Origin: Sphaerolaimus hirsutus
Lineage: Eukaryota; Nematoda; Chromadorea; Monhysterida; Sphaerolaimidae
Reading direction: 5' to 3'
DNA length: 64,000 nt
Assembly (NCBI GenBank): GCA_964036195.1
Contig: OZ038456.1
Location: forward strand, 1,922,001 to 1,986,000
Shown here: piece by piece, positions 15,201 through 23,815 of the stretch
Layout: each line of letters opens with the position of its first letter
Numbering within the stretch: the first letter of the stretch is position 1
Notes under the pieces: generated by a model
Database searches by the model: none
The model's input: only the letters and a program-made list of their open reading frames with translations
What the model was told of the DNA's origin: nothing
Translations under genes and position numbers: made by a program

Positions 15201-18200
15201 TGACACCCTACGAAAGGGGCACGAAAATTTTCAGAAAAACTACCGCACATAGAAAAGTACATAAACTAAAATACCAGTCTGTACTTTTCCAATTTAAGAA
15301 AACATCTCATATCAGAAAATTTAAACCCAGACGAGTGCACGATTTTTTATGAAACATTTTATTACACTGTAAAATAACATAAATGCTGCATTTTGTCGAC
15401 ACGCAAAATTCCAAATTTTCTTAAATCGAATACAATTAGTGTTTAAATACTGAGAAAGTGGATAAAAAATTAACATTCAAATTAAAAAGATATAAACATC
15501 ACTAAATTGACCCGTTAAAGTTAATTGACACGCTCGGGAAAAACCCAGACAGACATATATATCCATCATCATGTCTAAATTCCGTGTGGAAAACCCCATA
15601 TCATGCTAGTAAATACGCTGTCTGTATACCTAGCAAAGTAGCAAGTGTCAACTACAGCACCTTGGAGACATTGATTTTTTGCCCCCCCCCCTCATCTACA
15701 TGCACTGTAGCATGCACATTCAGGTGTCCCAAAAGTACTGGGACAGCTGCGTTTTTTAATTTTTTTAAAAAGATGGTTGAACAAACAAAGTTCCTCACAT
15801 TTATCACAATTTTTTTGCATTTGATAATCCACTTGTCCCAGCACTTTTCAAATTGATTGAAAAAAATCCACATAGCTAAGTTAAGTCAGTGTGATTTCTC
15901 ACATCTATACAGACTCCCCAGGGAATGGCGTTACATTGAGTTTTACTCCAGTTGAAAAAATGAGAATTGCAAAAACAAATGCAAAATATAAAATTTTCCA
16001 GTCCAAAATCGCACAGGAAATAATGAGAAAGTGAGCTATCAAGTAAGCAAGGACGTATCCAGGGGGGGGGGGCGGGGGGGGGGCTGCAGCCCCCCCCCTT
16101 CCCGGGGTGAGACCCAAAAAGTCCCGGAAAATGCAACTTTTCCTATATATTTTCCGACGTTTCTTAAAAAATTTGCGCGCAAGCGCGCAATTTCTTCCCC
16201 ATACATTGTATTTTCAACGGATCGGCCCCTGTAAACCAATTTCCTCGGAAATAAGCACATTTTTGCGAATGTATGCATTTTTACATACATATAAAGCGGT
16301 TCCAGGCGCTGGCGCCAACGCCAATAGCGCCATGGCGTGGCGCCTTTGTATGGCGCTAGCGCCAAAACGCCTTTCCGTCCCTATATAGGGAAAAATTTTA
16401 GGGGGGGGGGGCTGAGCCCCCCCCGTTCGCCGGCCCCCGTAAACAAGCAGCCCCCCCCCGCTCGAAAATTCTGGATACGTCCCTGCAAGTAAGAACCCAT
16501 GTATGCGCATGTCATACCTGTTAAGCTAACTAATATAATATTTACATCAAAATGCTTTCCATGTTGTTACCAGCATATCAGATAATGTGCAGATCAGGGG
16601 TTTAGTAGGGGGCGGGGGGTTACCCATCCCCAAATACGCCAGTTATCTAAATATCTATCCCGGCGGCAAAATTGTTGGCTGTCTATCCTCCAAATCGGCC
16701 AGCTATCTACCTATCTGGAGTGATTTTTGAGAAATTGTACCCCAATTTTTGCTCAAAATACCTAGTTTTTTAAACCTTTTTATAGATTTTCACCTCCAAA
16801 ATCATGTTTCTTACAGAGTTGTTAAAAGTACTGAACTTTTTTGAAAGTAAACGTAAAGGTAAACTACTTATTTTTTACTCACAGGTGAGTACAGAAAACG
16901 TAAAGAATTTATTTTTTACTTTTACTCATGAGCAGGGCTGGCAAAATCTCAGAAAAAAATAAAAATAAAATAGAAAATTAAAGAATAAAATAAAAATAAA
17001 ATGTAAAATTGAAGAATAAAATAAAAATAAATACAATTTTAATAAAAATAAAATACAATTTTAGTAAAAAGAATTTTCCTTAAATCAATCATGGTCACGA
17101 AACAAAATAAAAAATAAAAATAAAATAAAAACTATTTTACACCTATTTTTTCCCCTTTTCTTCCCTATATACCTTAAAAAGACCTATTCACTGAACCCCC
17201 GCCAGCACCCCCCTGAACCCCCCAAATTTTTTCAGCTATCAATCCCTCGGTAGAGCGATTTACTATCTAAATGAAGCCCCGGGGGGGGGGGGGTCCAAAT
17301 CTACAAAACCCCTGGTGCATTTCTATATGCACACATTTGACCCAAAATTTGGGAAACGTAAATTGCACCCAGGAAATACTTCTTTACATAGTGGCACCCC
17401 TATCTGAATGCAAATTTCGTGCCAAATGTCTGGAAAAACAGCAGTTATGTAGCAAGTATAAATACCTAGCTGAACCCAGCCAGAACTGAGACACAGTTAA
17501 GTACATAGTAGGTACATATGCGTACGCGTATTTACATGGCATTGTACACACACAGCGGGTTGGAAATAAATTATTTACATTACTTATATGCGTATGTATT
17601 TGTGTACACACATTAAAGTATTGTGTCACATGATGTGGAAATACGCCACTGTAAATATTTATCATATATTTACCTGATACAATAATCAAATATACATTTA
17701 TTTTCACGAACTGCGAAAGGAAATTGCGATTAACCGCTTTGTGGAAGTAAATTGAACTCTTTCTAAAGATGGACAAACATATGGCCAGTATAAATGATAC
17801 TGTTCAGTTATTGTCTAGAAAATCGAGGGATAGTAGCCAAAAAATTTGCCTCAGGATAGATAGATAGCTGAGCGGCCCTGGGGATAGATAGATAGCTGGA
17901 GCGTTTGGTGGGGGGGGGGGGGGAGTAACCCCCCATACGGAACCCCTGATCCGAAATCTGAGTTGACACAGACCAGTTGACACACGTGTGTCAACTAGTG
18001 TGTGAGCCGCCATAAAAATGGCATCACTGATTACGTCCTTGAGGGGGGGGGCGGCCACTAGGGTTCAAACGGGATCCCGATCCCGGATCCCGTGAAATTC
18101 CGGGATTTAGCAGTCCCGATCCCGATCCCGAAACTTTACAAATCCCGATCCCGATCCCGATCCCGAGAAACTCCAAAGTCCGGGATCCCGATCCCGGAAA

Positions 18201-21200
18201 AATTAGTGGTAATTATCAAACATGAAAAAAACGACGTTTTTGCATGCAAAAATGTGAACGCAAACCCCCAGCGTTCATTTCATGCCACGTTTCTGGCATC
18301 CAACAGTGTTTTTAGACCTTTATGAACAACTGTGGATGCCAAAACATTGACCAAAATCTCTATCCCAAGACCCCAATCCCGATCCCGAAAAAATGCCAAT
18401 CCCGATCCCGATCCCGTGACCCCAATCCCAGCCAATCCCGATCCCGAAATCTCAAAAAACCAATCCCGATCCCGATCCCGAAAAGTCAATCCCGTTTGAA
18501 CCCTAAATGTAGGTATTTATGCTCTGAGTAACGCACTTATTTTTCACAACTTGCTCAAAGTGGCACTTCATTTGAGCATGACGTTTGGTTGGAGGCTCAA
18601 ATAGCGTTGTTTACTTGAAGTGGTGATTTGATTACATATATTTATTACATGCGCAAGCACACCATCAGCAATGTTCGGACACTCAGACAACGTAGCTATT
18701 TTCAGATCCCTCCATTATTCATCAGTGCAACAGAAAAGTTCAAGGGGGGGGGGCACCCTATTCAAACAGTATTTACAGTTTGGGATAGTGTTGACACTTA
18801 ATTTTTTAAAATATTTTTTTAAATCACAGGGCGGAAACTGATTTACATTTTTTTAAATAAAAATGCAAAATTTCTGGTAGACTTGCACTAGGCACTGGCA
18901 CTAGGTATTTTGCATTTTTTTGCGCGCAAGCGCGCAATTTCTCATCCACATTACCATTGGTGGTGTTTTCATGGGTTTTGGGGCATTTTTTGTGTAAAAG
19001 CTTCCATTTATTCATGCTTTTGTATAATAATAAGCTGTGATATGCCAGTGTAGTGTATAATATCTAACCAATGTGCTCCCACATACTTCTACAGTGTGTA
19101 ACATCACTGTCAATGTATAAGCCTTCTCTTACAACCTTATTTAAGCACTATTCCATGCTGAACTTCACGTGGAGTCATGAATGTTTGACATAGAGCTGAG
19201 AAACAAGTTGATGTAAAAATGTATATTTTTGAAAGAAATAACTGCTTATAATGCTGTCCCATGACTCTACAGTAATAAAATGACCACAATAAACATAACA
19301 GATCATTTTCTGTCACTTAACATACACATATTTGTTCTCTATTCCACCATTTAGGACGATTAAAAAAAAATCGATTGATTTTAAAATTGATTTTTTTATC
19401 AAGGCGTTTGAAAAATAGTTTTTTTTCTAACCGTAGTTTGGGATGCTCTACCATTTTCTGAGTTATGTTCTACATATTTACATAATGCACTGTATTCGAG
19501 CATGTCACTTGTTCGAAAAGTAGTTTTTAAAACCGCGGCAAAATTTACACGGATGTATCTAGAAAATATCTTTAGGTGTTCTTGAAAAACAAACACAAAC
19601 CATATTTACATTCCATAGTGTCTAACAAATAGTAATGTAGAGAAAAAAAGAAAAAATTATACACACCTTCTTATCACTATGGATGCCACGCGGTGGGGAA
19701 ATCCACTAAACAGACAAGTATTTCTTAAAAAGCGCAAACAAACAAAACAGAGCTGCACCCAGATTAGGGTTGGAAAAAAAACGTTTTTTTTAACTCGATG
19801 TTTTTTTTTAAAAAAAAACGTTTTTTTTTAAAAGCTCCCAGATATGACCTAGTGTCAACATATATAGGTATATCAGACACTGGCAATACTCTGTGATGTT
19901 AAATATGACCATATAATGGCTGTGGAGCCAAGGGATAGCATTATAAGTGGTGATTTGTGTCAAAAATATCCATTTTTCGTCGACATATCGTTCGTATATC
20001 GCCTTATAGTCGAATGTTCGTGACTTCAGGTAAAGTTTGGCACGGAATGGTGATCAAACAAGGTTATAAAAGGAGGTTGTTACTTTGGGAGTGAAGTTAC
20101 ACACTGTGGAGGTACATGGAAGCACATTACCTCAATATTATATATTACAGCAACATATGTCGGCTTATTCACCCATGGTAGCACATAGAAATGGATGTTT
20201 TGATACTAAAAATGCAACAAAACCAATGAAAACAACCACCAATGTCAATTTGTGTGTGAAATTGCGCGCTTGCGCGCAAAAATTTTGCAAAATACCTAGT
20301 GCTTAGTACTAAAAATTTCGGCCGATGTTTTTTTTAAAAAAAAAACATTTCGGGCGTCATGTTTTTTTTAAAAAAAAACGTTTAAAAAAAAAAAAAAACG
20401 TTTAAAAAAAAACATCGGCCAACCCTAACCCAGATTCAAATTATGTCAAAAAATTAATAATAAAATAGTGCAAAAACTAAAAATTTGGATTTAAAGGTAG
20501 TAAAAATTGTTATTTTACCCCACTATACAGGAGTAGGGTTATAAAAACATAAAAGAATTTAAGATTAAAAGACATTGATTTGTTTAAATCGTCCAAAATG
20601 GGGGTATAGAGGAAAAATATGTCTATGTTAAGTGTCAGACAATGTATGGTTATGTCTATTGTGGTCATATTATGACTGTGGAGTGATGGGATAGCATTAT
20701 AAGCAGTGATTTCTTTCAAAAATGTCCATTTTACGTCGACTTATTATGTATAGCGCCTTTTGTCGAACTTTCGTGACTTCAAGTGAAGTTCAGCATGGAA
20801 TAGAGCTTAAATAAGGTTGTAAGAGAAGGCTAATACATTAACAGTGATGTTACACACTGTAGAAGTATGTGGGAGCACATTGGCTGGATATTATATACTA
20901 TACTAGCATATCATGGCTTATTATTACACCATAGCATGAATAAATGGAAGCTTTTACACTAAAACCCCAAACTTTTATTCCCCAAAACCCATGAAAACAC
21001 CACCAATTGTAATGTGTATGAGAAATAGCGCGGGGGGTAGAAAATGATGGAAAAGGACAGGGACGTATCCAGGATTTTTGAACGGGGGGGGGGCTGCTTG
21101 TTTACGGTGGCTAGCGAACGGGGGGGGGCTCCCCCCAAAATTTTTTCTCTAATTAGTGACGAAATGGTGCCATTGGCGTTGACGCTGCCGCCAAAAATAG

Positions 21201-23815
21201 CTTATTTGTATGTAAAAATACATACATATAGAGAGAAACGCACGAATTCGGTGTATTTTACATCGATTTGAGCTTACAGGCACCGATATTTTGATAAATA
21301 CCGTGTACGGTGGATGCGCAAAATTTTTACCTAACACCTTGGAAATTGCCACCGAAAACTGCATTATCCTCGGATTTATCCGGTCTCACCTAGGGTTGAA
21401 AAAAAACGTTTTTTTTTAACTCGATGTTTTTTTTTTTTTTAAACGTTTTTTTTATTAAAAAACGTTTTTTTTTAAAAGCTCCCAGATATGACCTTGTGTC
21501 AACATATATAGGTATATCAGACAGTGGCAATACTCTGTGATGTTATATATGACCATATAATGGCTGTGGAGCCATGGGATAGCATTATAAGTGGTGATTT
21601 GTGTCAAAAATATCCATTTTTCATCGACATATCGTTCATATATCGCCTTATAGTCGAATGTTCGTGACTTCAGCTAAAGTTTGGCACGGAATAGTGATCA
21701 AACAAGGTTATAAAAGGAGCTTGTTACTTTGGGAGTGAAGTTACACACTGTGGAGGTACATGGAATCATATTACCTCAATATTATATAGTACAGCAGCAT
21801 ATGATGGCTTATTAACCCATATCACATAGAAATGGATACTTTGATACTAAAAATGCCACAAAACCAATGAAAACAACCACCAATGTCAATTTGTGTGTGA
21901 AATTGCGCGCTTGCGCGCGAAATTTTTGCAAAATACCTAGTGCTTAGTACTAAAAATTTCGGTCGATGTTTTTTTTAAAAAAAAAAACATTTCGGACGTC
22001 ATGTTTTTTAAAAAAAACAACGTTTTTTTAAATAAAAAAAACGTTTAAAAAAAAACATCGGCCAACCCTAGTCTCACCCGGGAACGGGGGGGGGGGGGGG
22101 TGGGGCTGCAGCCCCCCCCCCTGGATACGTCCTTGAAAAAGGAGATGCCATGATATGTATTTTATTTAAGCGGCGTTTACACTGACACGTGTGACGACAA
22201 AAACTTTTTGGGCTTTCAACTTTCTTTATGTCACGAAAATTAAATAATTGTTGTGTCAGACACCTAGATCTCGATCACCCTTTCTGCCTGGGACAAACAT
22301 AAATTTTTATATATAACGTTATCATACACAATAAAACGAAACAAAATTTTTGTCGTCACAGGTTGTCGGTTCGAGTTGTTCCCGGGAGCCTCGTTAACGA
22401 GGCTCCCGGGAACAACTCGAACCGACAACTTGTGACGACGAATTTTCTTGTTTGTTTTATTGTGTATGATCACGTCATATATAAAAATTTATGTTTGTCC
22501 TAGGCAAAAAGAGTGATCGAGATCTAGGTATCTGACACAACAAATATTCAATTTTCGTCACATAACGAAAGTTAAAAGCCCAAAAAAATTTTGTCGTCAC
22601 ACGTGCCAGTGTAAACGCAGCTTTAGATAAATACTAAAAGATACTGAAGCAACAGGGCTCTACACACACTAATTAGTCAGCAGCAAAAAATTCCAAAGCA
22701 TGACAACATGTTTTTACTTATTTCAGTTTACCAGAATGAGGGGTACTTCAAGTGCTGCTAACAGAGACCAGTAATAATGGTGAACTCAAATGTGTTTAAA
22801 CAAATTTAAAGAAATTCCGCTTGTCAACTAGTTTGCGTACCGGCGATATAAATACCAAGTAAACCATAACCCGCCAGTAACAAATGTTTCTGTTTCATTC
22901 CAAAGACTAGAGATGGAAAAACGCTTTTTTCAAAGAAACCGGTTTTAAAAAAACCGCTAGAACCCTTGCACTTTTTAAAAACGCGCTTTTTAAAAAGCGG
23001 TTGAAAAAAGCGCTGTTCCCCCCCCCCCCATCAAAGACAAACCTGAGTGAGTCCCACAAAAGCGGCAATGGCTTGCGACACGAACACAATCACCCCATCC
23101 TGATCGCAAACTAGTAAAAAGCCATCCAAACACTTGGACAGGGAATCTTCATGGTATAAAAGGGGGTCCAATTTTACGTGGGCACCAGATTCCGGGTGGT
23201 TTACTGCGATGGGAGGGGGTTGAGTGTGAAAGTTGGTGCATTTCAATCAGAGAGATAGGTCCAGAATTGGATACAAAATCAGCAGTGGAGAAAAGTAAAA
23301 AAGTGTTGAATGTACTGACACAGTGTTGATTTAGTTTGGGCCCTAAAGCGAACTTCCGTCGATTGAAAATGTAACAAACTGGGTTCAAATTAGGCTGGGA
23401 GCCTTTTTGAGTCGCGAAGCGGTTACCCGGTAACTTTGAGATGATCTTACTTCAGAGCAGGGAACTTTCCGTCAAATTTGAAAATAATCCTAAAAAGTTC
23501 ATAAAAAGCCTTTACCAAATTCGCCCTTACCAAAGCCAACCCCCCCCCCCCCCAAAAAAAGCGCCCCAAAATCGACCCCACCCCCAAAAACAACAAAAGT
23601 TACAAAACCCTCCAAAAAACCGACACAAAGGCGCCAATCTCCTGGCCCTGCACAGAGCGGCGGCCACCCTCAACATGGCGATCCTGTCCACATGCGTGAC
23701 GGTCGGCCCGGCCACCAGCGGCACCACCTCGGCCAGCTCGTTGAACAGGTCCGACTCCTTGGTGCGGCGGTCGCGCGCCGCCCATTTCGACTTCTCTTTG
23801 CGGCGCTCGTTGTTT
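22..23815 (-). CDS. HIF1A: HIF-alpha-like bHLH-PAS transcription factor (15 exons visible, both ends missing)
   Basis: Transcription factor of the hypoxia-inducible-factor alpha class, expected to dimerise with ARNT in the nucleus. Exons on the minus strand: 23815-23625, 23203-23043, 13486-13332, 12656-12558, 12295-12151, 11800-11585, 10837-10728, 10441-10335, 9904-9754, 9329-9163, 8949-8845, 1796-1656, 1165-1005, 678-533, 289-22. All joins are GT/AG and all phases agree, giving about 774 codons without a stop. Order of parts: bHLH ([18 protein letters not shown]), PAS-A ([18 protein letters not shown], then [15 protein letters not shown], typical of HIF-alpha rather than SIM/Trh), PAS-B ([33 protein letters not shown]), then low-complexity sequence. 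No LxxLAP degradation motif is seen in the visible part. The initiator exon, upstream of 23815, was not found, and the coding region runs off the window below position 22. Exons after PAS-B rest on splice sites and phase only. Confidence 0.87.
329..435. repeat. Short fold-back repeat with CTGTAAAATG ends
   Basis: Intronic sequence with inverted CCCTGTAAAATG / ATTTTACAG borders. Same family as 6910-7010, 37944-38319, 48060-48215, 55565-55700 and 56780-56880. Confidence 0.5.
533..678 (-). CDS. HIF1A: HIF-like visible exon 14
   Basis: Acceptor TTGGTGTGCAG, strong donor ATG|GTGAGT read as TG|GTGAGT in phase 2. Frame starting [20 protein letters not shown] is phase 0 from the previous exon and has no stop. 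No domain recognised. Confidence 0.58.
1005..1165 (-). CDS. HIF1A: HIF-like visible exon 13 (Ala/Thr/Ser-rich)
   Basis: Acceptor CATTTTCAG, donor CAG|GTGAAT. The phase-consistent frame reads [20 protein letters not shown] then a Thr/Ser-rich stretch ending AHHQ. The adjoining intron starts with a long G-run. Confidence 0.58.
1225..1502. repeat. ACGCGT/GTAC-rich tract and TE remnant
   Basis: Part of the intron between visible exons 12 and 13. Dense GTAC and ACGCGT motifs (1262-1382), then a remnant of the TA-inserting CCGTATTTCC family ending TATACGGTA near 1500. Confidence 0.4.
1656..1796 (-). CDS. HIF1A: HIF-like visible exon 12 (tentative)
   Basis: Acceptor TTGCGCGCAG, donor G|GTGGTT. Phase 1 in and phase 1 out give [20 protein letters not shown] and onward, with no stop. 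No family similarity. A shorter alternative donor (CCAG|GTGGGA) exists inside. Confidence 0.5.
1945..2395. mobile_element. Fold-back MITE, TTA target duplication
   Basis: Long inverted arms start AGCTGCG and end CGCAGCT, flanked on both sides by TTA. Inner arms share TGTGACGACAAATTTTTTTG. Closely related to 22169-22622. Three-base TTA duplication fits PIF/Harbinger-type insertion. Lies in a 7-kb intron of the HIF-like gene (1797-8844). Confidence 0.75.
2882..3483. mobile_element. GGTGCC..CCGCAAGTGG fold-back element
   Basis: Left border CTGGTGCCACAAGTGG, right border is the inverse of CTGGAGCCGGTCCCGC. Interrupted by the hAT-like element 2980-3428. Same border family as 42333-42735 and 59968-60736. 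Confidence 0.55.
2980..3428. mobile_element. hAT-type MITE, CAGGGGTCTCC ends
   Basis: Ends CAGGGGTCTCC / GGAGACCCCTG with a perfect 8-base target duplication AGTCAAGA on both sides, as expected for hAT. Interior has repeated AGATAGATAGCTG motifs. Relatives at 16594, 29428, 35318 and 43526. Confidence 0.85.
3640..3997. mobile_element. Fold-back MITE, TTA target duplication
   Basis: Same outer ends as 1945-2395 (AGCTGCGTTTACACT) with TTA on both sides, but the inner arms differ: here AGTTCCATAATTTTGGAAT and its inverse. Confidence 0.75.
4684..5963 (+). repeat. 39-bp minisatellite, about 33 units
   Basis: Unit is GGCGCCATTTTTATGGAGT followed by GGCGCCATGGACTCGGAAAC. Because 39 is a multiple of three and the unit lacks stops in most readings, several frames stay open for hundreds of codons. 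This is not a gene. Confidence 0.95.
6760..6914. mobile_element. Remnant of CAGGGACG hAT-type MITE
   Basis: GGCGCC-rich block, G-run, GTTCGCCGGGCTC and CCTGGCTAAGTCCCTG match the right part of the element at 30082-30525. The other end is missing. Confidence 0.6.
7165..7612 (-). repeat. Same 39-bp minisatellite, inverted, with 26-bp variants
   Basis: Inverse of the 4684-5963 unit. At about 7498-7575 three units are 26 bp (39 minus 13), reading GGCGCCGTGCGCCACTCC then ATAAAAAT. Confidence 0.92.
8133..8640. mobile_element. TAGGGATG-ended element with AAAAAGCG repeats
   Basis: Starts TAGGGATGGAAAACAG and ends CTGGTCATCCCTA. Interior end carries alternating CGCTTTTTT and AAAAAAGCG. Lies in the intron between visible exons 11 and 12 of the HIF-like gene. 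Confidence 0.55.
8845..8949 (-). CDS. HIF1A: HIF-like visible exon 11: low-complexity region
   Basis: Acceptor CCCAATTTCAG, donor G|GTGGGC. Phase selects the frame [20 protein letters not shown] followed by an Ala/Pro/His-rich stretch. GC-rich island in AT-rich surroundings. Confidence 0.62.
9163..9329 (-). CDS. HIF1A: HIF-like visible exon 10: post-PAS region
   Basis: Acceptor ATTTTTTCAG, donor A|GTGAGA. Fifty-five codons including [20 protein letters not shown] and a short acidic patch NGNMDDNEA. Not conserved enough to name a domain; supported by phase continuity with PAS-B. Confidence 0.7.
9487..9690. mobile_element. CCACACACTA..TTGACA fold-back element
   Basis: Borders CCACACACTATTTGACA and inverse TGACACATATGTGTGTGGG, with inner inverted AACTGGTCTG/CAGACCAGTT and ATATGAGTTGAC. 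In the intron between visible exons 9 and 10 of the HIF-like gene. Confidence 0.55.
9754..9904 (-). CDS. HIF1A: HIF-like visible exon 9: end of PAS-B
   Basis: Acceptor CACCGCTCAG, donor GC|GTGAGT. Encodes [14 protein letters not shown] then [13 protein letters not shown], matching [25 protein letters not shown] of HIF-alpha. Confidence 0.86.
9975..10170. mobile_element. Remnant of CAGGGGTCTCC hAT-type MITE
   Basis: C-run, AGCCAGCTGTCTGG and CTATTTTCACC segments resemble the interior of 16594-17313. Ends are not preserved. Confidence 0.4.
10335..10441 (-). CDS. HIF1A: HIF-like visible exon 8: middle of PAS-B
   Basis: Acceptor CATTCGCAG, donor T|GTCAGT (phase 1). Encodes [20 protein letters not shown], matching ITELxGYEPEELLGRSxYEx of HIF-alpha. 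Confidence 0.86.
10728..10837 (-). CDS. HIF1A: HIF-like visible exon 7: start of PAS-B
   Basis: Acceptor AATTTCAG, donor AG|GTTAGA (phase 2). Encodes [18 protein letters not shown], matching HIF-alpha FLSRHSxDMKFxYCDE. Confidence 0.86.
11243..11558. mobile_element. Fold-back element, TGATACGCACATCTGCCC ends
   Basis: TGATACGCACATCTGCCCG at the left and its inverse at the right enclose inverted AGTGAAAAA / TTTTTCACT tracts. Lies 26 bases past the donor of the linker exon of the HIF-like gene. Confidence 0.7.
11585..11800 (-). CDS. HIF1A: HIF-like visible exon 6: inter-PAS linker
   Basis: Acceptor CCCCCCACAG, donor ACG|GTGGGT, exactly 72 codons in phase 0. Gly/Lys-rich ([17 protein letters not shown]) and ends [14 protein letters not shown], in the place of the HIF strand CLVLICEPIPHP. 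A second frame is open for most of the exon but contains a stop. Confidence 0.68.
12151..12295 (-). CDS. HIF1A: HIF-like visible exon 5: end of PAS-A
   Basis: Acceptor GGCTTTCAG, donor AAG|GTCAGT. Encodes [20 protein letters not shown] followed by RSATYK, matching HIF-alpha RSFFLRMKCTL..RGR.xNxKSATxK. This exon is the clearest mark of the HIF subfamily. Confidence 0.87.
12558..12656 (-). CDS. HIF1A: HIF-like visible exon 4: PAS-A insertion
   Basis: Acceptor CCCTTCTCCCAG, donor GG|GTACCC. Phase 2 on both sides selects the frame [17 protein letters not shown] rather than the overlapping acidic frame. Family similarity is weak here; support is splice signals and phase. Confidence 0.6.
12862..13220. 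mobile_element. Remnant of CCGTATTTCC-type MITE
   Basis: GGGGGTATTTCGAGGG motifs recur several times, as in the interiors of 41219-41591 and 62503-62894. Terminal repeats are eroded. Lies in an intron of the HIF-like gene. Confidence 0.5.
13332..13486 (-). CDS. HIF1A: HIF-like visible exon 3: middle of PAS-A
   Basis: Begins [16 protein letters not shown], matching the HIF/SIM segment FELTGxSVFDFxHPxD, and continues into a Gly/Gln-rich insertion. The acceptor has a twelve-C run before TCCCAG. The donor GG|GTTAGA (phase 2) was chosen because it alone keeps the following exons in frame. Confidence 0.8.
13665..13871. mobile_element. hAT-like MITE filled with GGGATC repeats
   Basis: Ends TAGGGTTCAAACGGGA and inverse TCCCGTTTGAACCCTA. 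Interior is tandem GGATCG hexamers. Flanks GTGCCAC / GTGCCAAC look like an imperfect 8-base duplication. Second copy at 18059-18505. Confidence 0.7.
13872..14617. other. AT-rich intron sequence, nothing recognised
   Basis: Within the long HIF-like intron 13487-23042. No open frame of note, no terminal repeats and no tandem structure were seen. Confidence 0.5.
14618..15210. mobile_element. TAGGGTGTCAAA element with GGAAAACGG repeats
   Basis: Ends TAGGGTGTCAAA and inverse TTTGACACCCTA. Interior is degenerate GGAAAACGGAAA on one strand throughout, so overlapping open frames here are artefacts. No target duplication was found. Confidence 0.6.
15211..16039. other. Intron sequence, nothing firm
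   Basis: A short inverted pair (GTCCCAAAAGTACTGGGAC at 15726-15744, with CTTGTCCCAGCACTTTT near 15833) is the only structure noticed. No coding signal. Confidence 0.4.
16048..16485. mobile_element. hAT-type MITE, CAGGGACGTATCC ends
   Basis: Ends CAAGGACGTATCCAG and GGATACGTCCCTG, with a perfect 8-base target duplication CAAGTAAG. Carries TTGCGCGCAAGCGCGCAA at 16173-16190, a GGCGCC-rich block and G/C-runs. Confidence 0.85.
16594..17313. mobile_element. hAT-type MITE (CAGGGGT ends) with AATAAAAT tract inside
   Basis: Starts CAGGGGTTTAGTAGGG, ends AAACCCCTG; flanks GTGCAGAT and GTGCATTT are a decayed duplication. Contains an insertion of AATAAAATAAAAA and GTAAACGTAAA repeats (about 16806-17125). 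Confidence 0.55.
17815..18012. mobile_element. Fragments of two MITEs
   Basis: 17815-17947 is the right half of a CAGGGGTCTCC-type element (GATAGATAGATAGCTG). 17962-18012 contains the inverted pair CACACGTGTGTCAACTAGTG of the ACTAGTTGACA family. Confidence 0.5.
18059..18505. mobile_element. MITE filled with GGGATC repeats, second copy
   Basis: Ends TAGGGTTCAAACGGGA and inverse GTTTGAACCCTA, as in 13665-13871. CCCGATCCCGAT arrays sit at both ends around a unique centre (about 18200-18360). Confidence 0.7.
19765..20427 (+). mobile_element. hAT-type MITE family TAGGGTTGG, copy 1
   Basis: 663 bp, starts TAGGGTTGG and ends CCAACCCTA, with a perfect 8-base target duplication ACCCAGAT. Ends carry alternating AACGTTTTTTTT repeats. 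Core includes TTGCGCGCTTGCGCGCAA at 20262-20279. Non-coding. Confidence 0.9.
20436..20590. other. Short AT-rich stretch
   Basis: Between the nested hAT copy and the right arm of the older inverted pair; no feature seen. Confidence 0.3.
21058..22135. mobile_element. CAGGGACGTATCC hAT-type MITE split by a second hAT
   Basis: Outer ends CAGGGACGTATCCAGG and CCTGGATACGTCCTTG, flanks GAAAAGGA / AAAAAGGA. Interrupted at 21391-22070, so it is older than that insertion. Confidence 0.8.
21391..22070 (+). mobile_element. hAT-type MITE family TAGGGTTGG, copy 2 (nested)
   Basis: 680 bp with 8-base target duplication GTCTCACC on both sides, inserted in the element 21058-22135. Same core as 19765-20427. 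Confidence 0.9.
22169..22622. mobile_element. Fold-back MITE, TTA target duplication
   Basis: AGCGGCGTTTACACTGACACG start, CGCAGCT end, TTA on both sides. Near-perfect arms meet at CGGGAGCCTCGTTAACGAGG in the centre. Sister copy of 1945-2395. Confidence 0.8.
22909..23029. mobile_element. Remnant with AAAAAGCG repeats
   Basis: GAGATGGAAAAACGCTTTTT and GGTTGAAAAAAGCGCTG resemble the ends of 8133-8640. A twelve-C run (23018-23029) follows, close to the PAS-A exon donor. Confidence 0.45.
23043..23203 (-). CDS. HIF1A: HIF-like visible exon 2: start of PAS-A
   Basis: Acceptor CATCGCAG, donor CAG|GTTTGT, phase 0 at its end. Encodes [20 protein letters not shown] and ends in GLTQ, the same place where HIF-alpha PAS-A reads GLTQ. 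Confidence 0.88.
23625..23815 (-). CDS. HIF1A: HIF-like visible exon 1: bHLH domain
   Basis: Encodes the basic helix-loop-helix region: basic part [19 protein letters not shown], helix 1 [13 protein letters not shown], helix 2 [19 protein letters not shown]. The acceptor has a ten-C run directly before TCAG. The donor is T|GTCGGT in phase 1. The exon needs two bases from a missing upstream exon. Confidence 0.88.

Larger units (their letters stand above)
18884..21035. mobile_element. Old inverted pair of hAT-family copies
   Basis: The arm at about 18890-19330 and the arm at about 20590-21030 are diverged, inverted relatives of the 24407-25067 element (shared AGCATTATAAGTGGTGATTT-like core and CCATGAAAACACC). 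The intact element 19765-20427 lies between them. Confidence 0.6.

Noticed and set aside
14574..15252. Overlapping open frames on both strands, some Phe/Arg-rich, others Lys-rich
   Set aside because: Translations of the GGAAAACGGAAA repeat inside a transposon.
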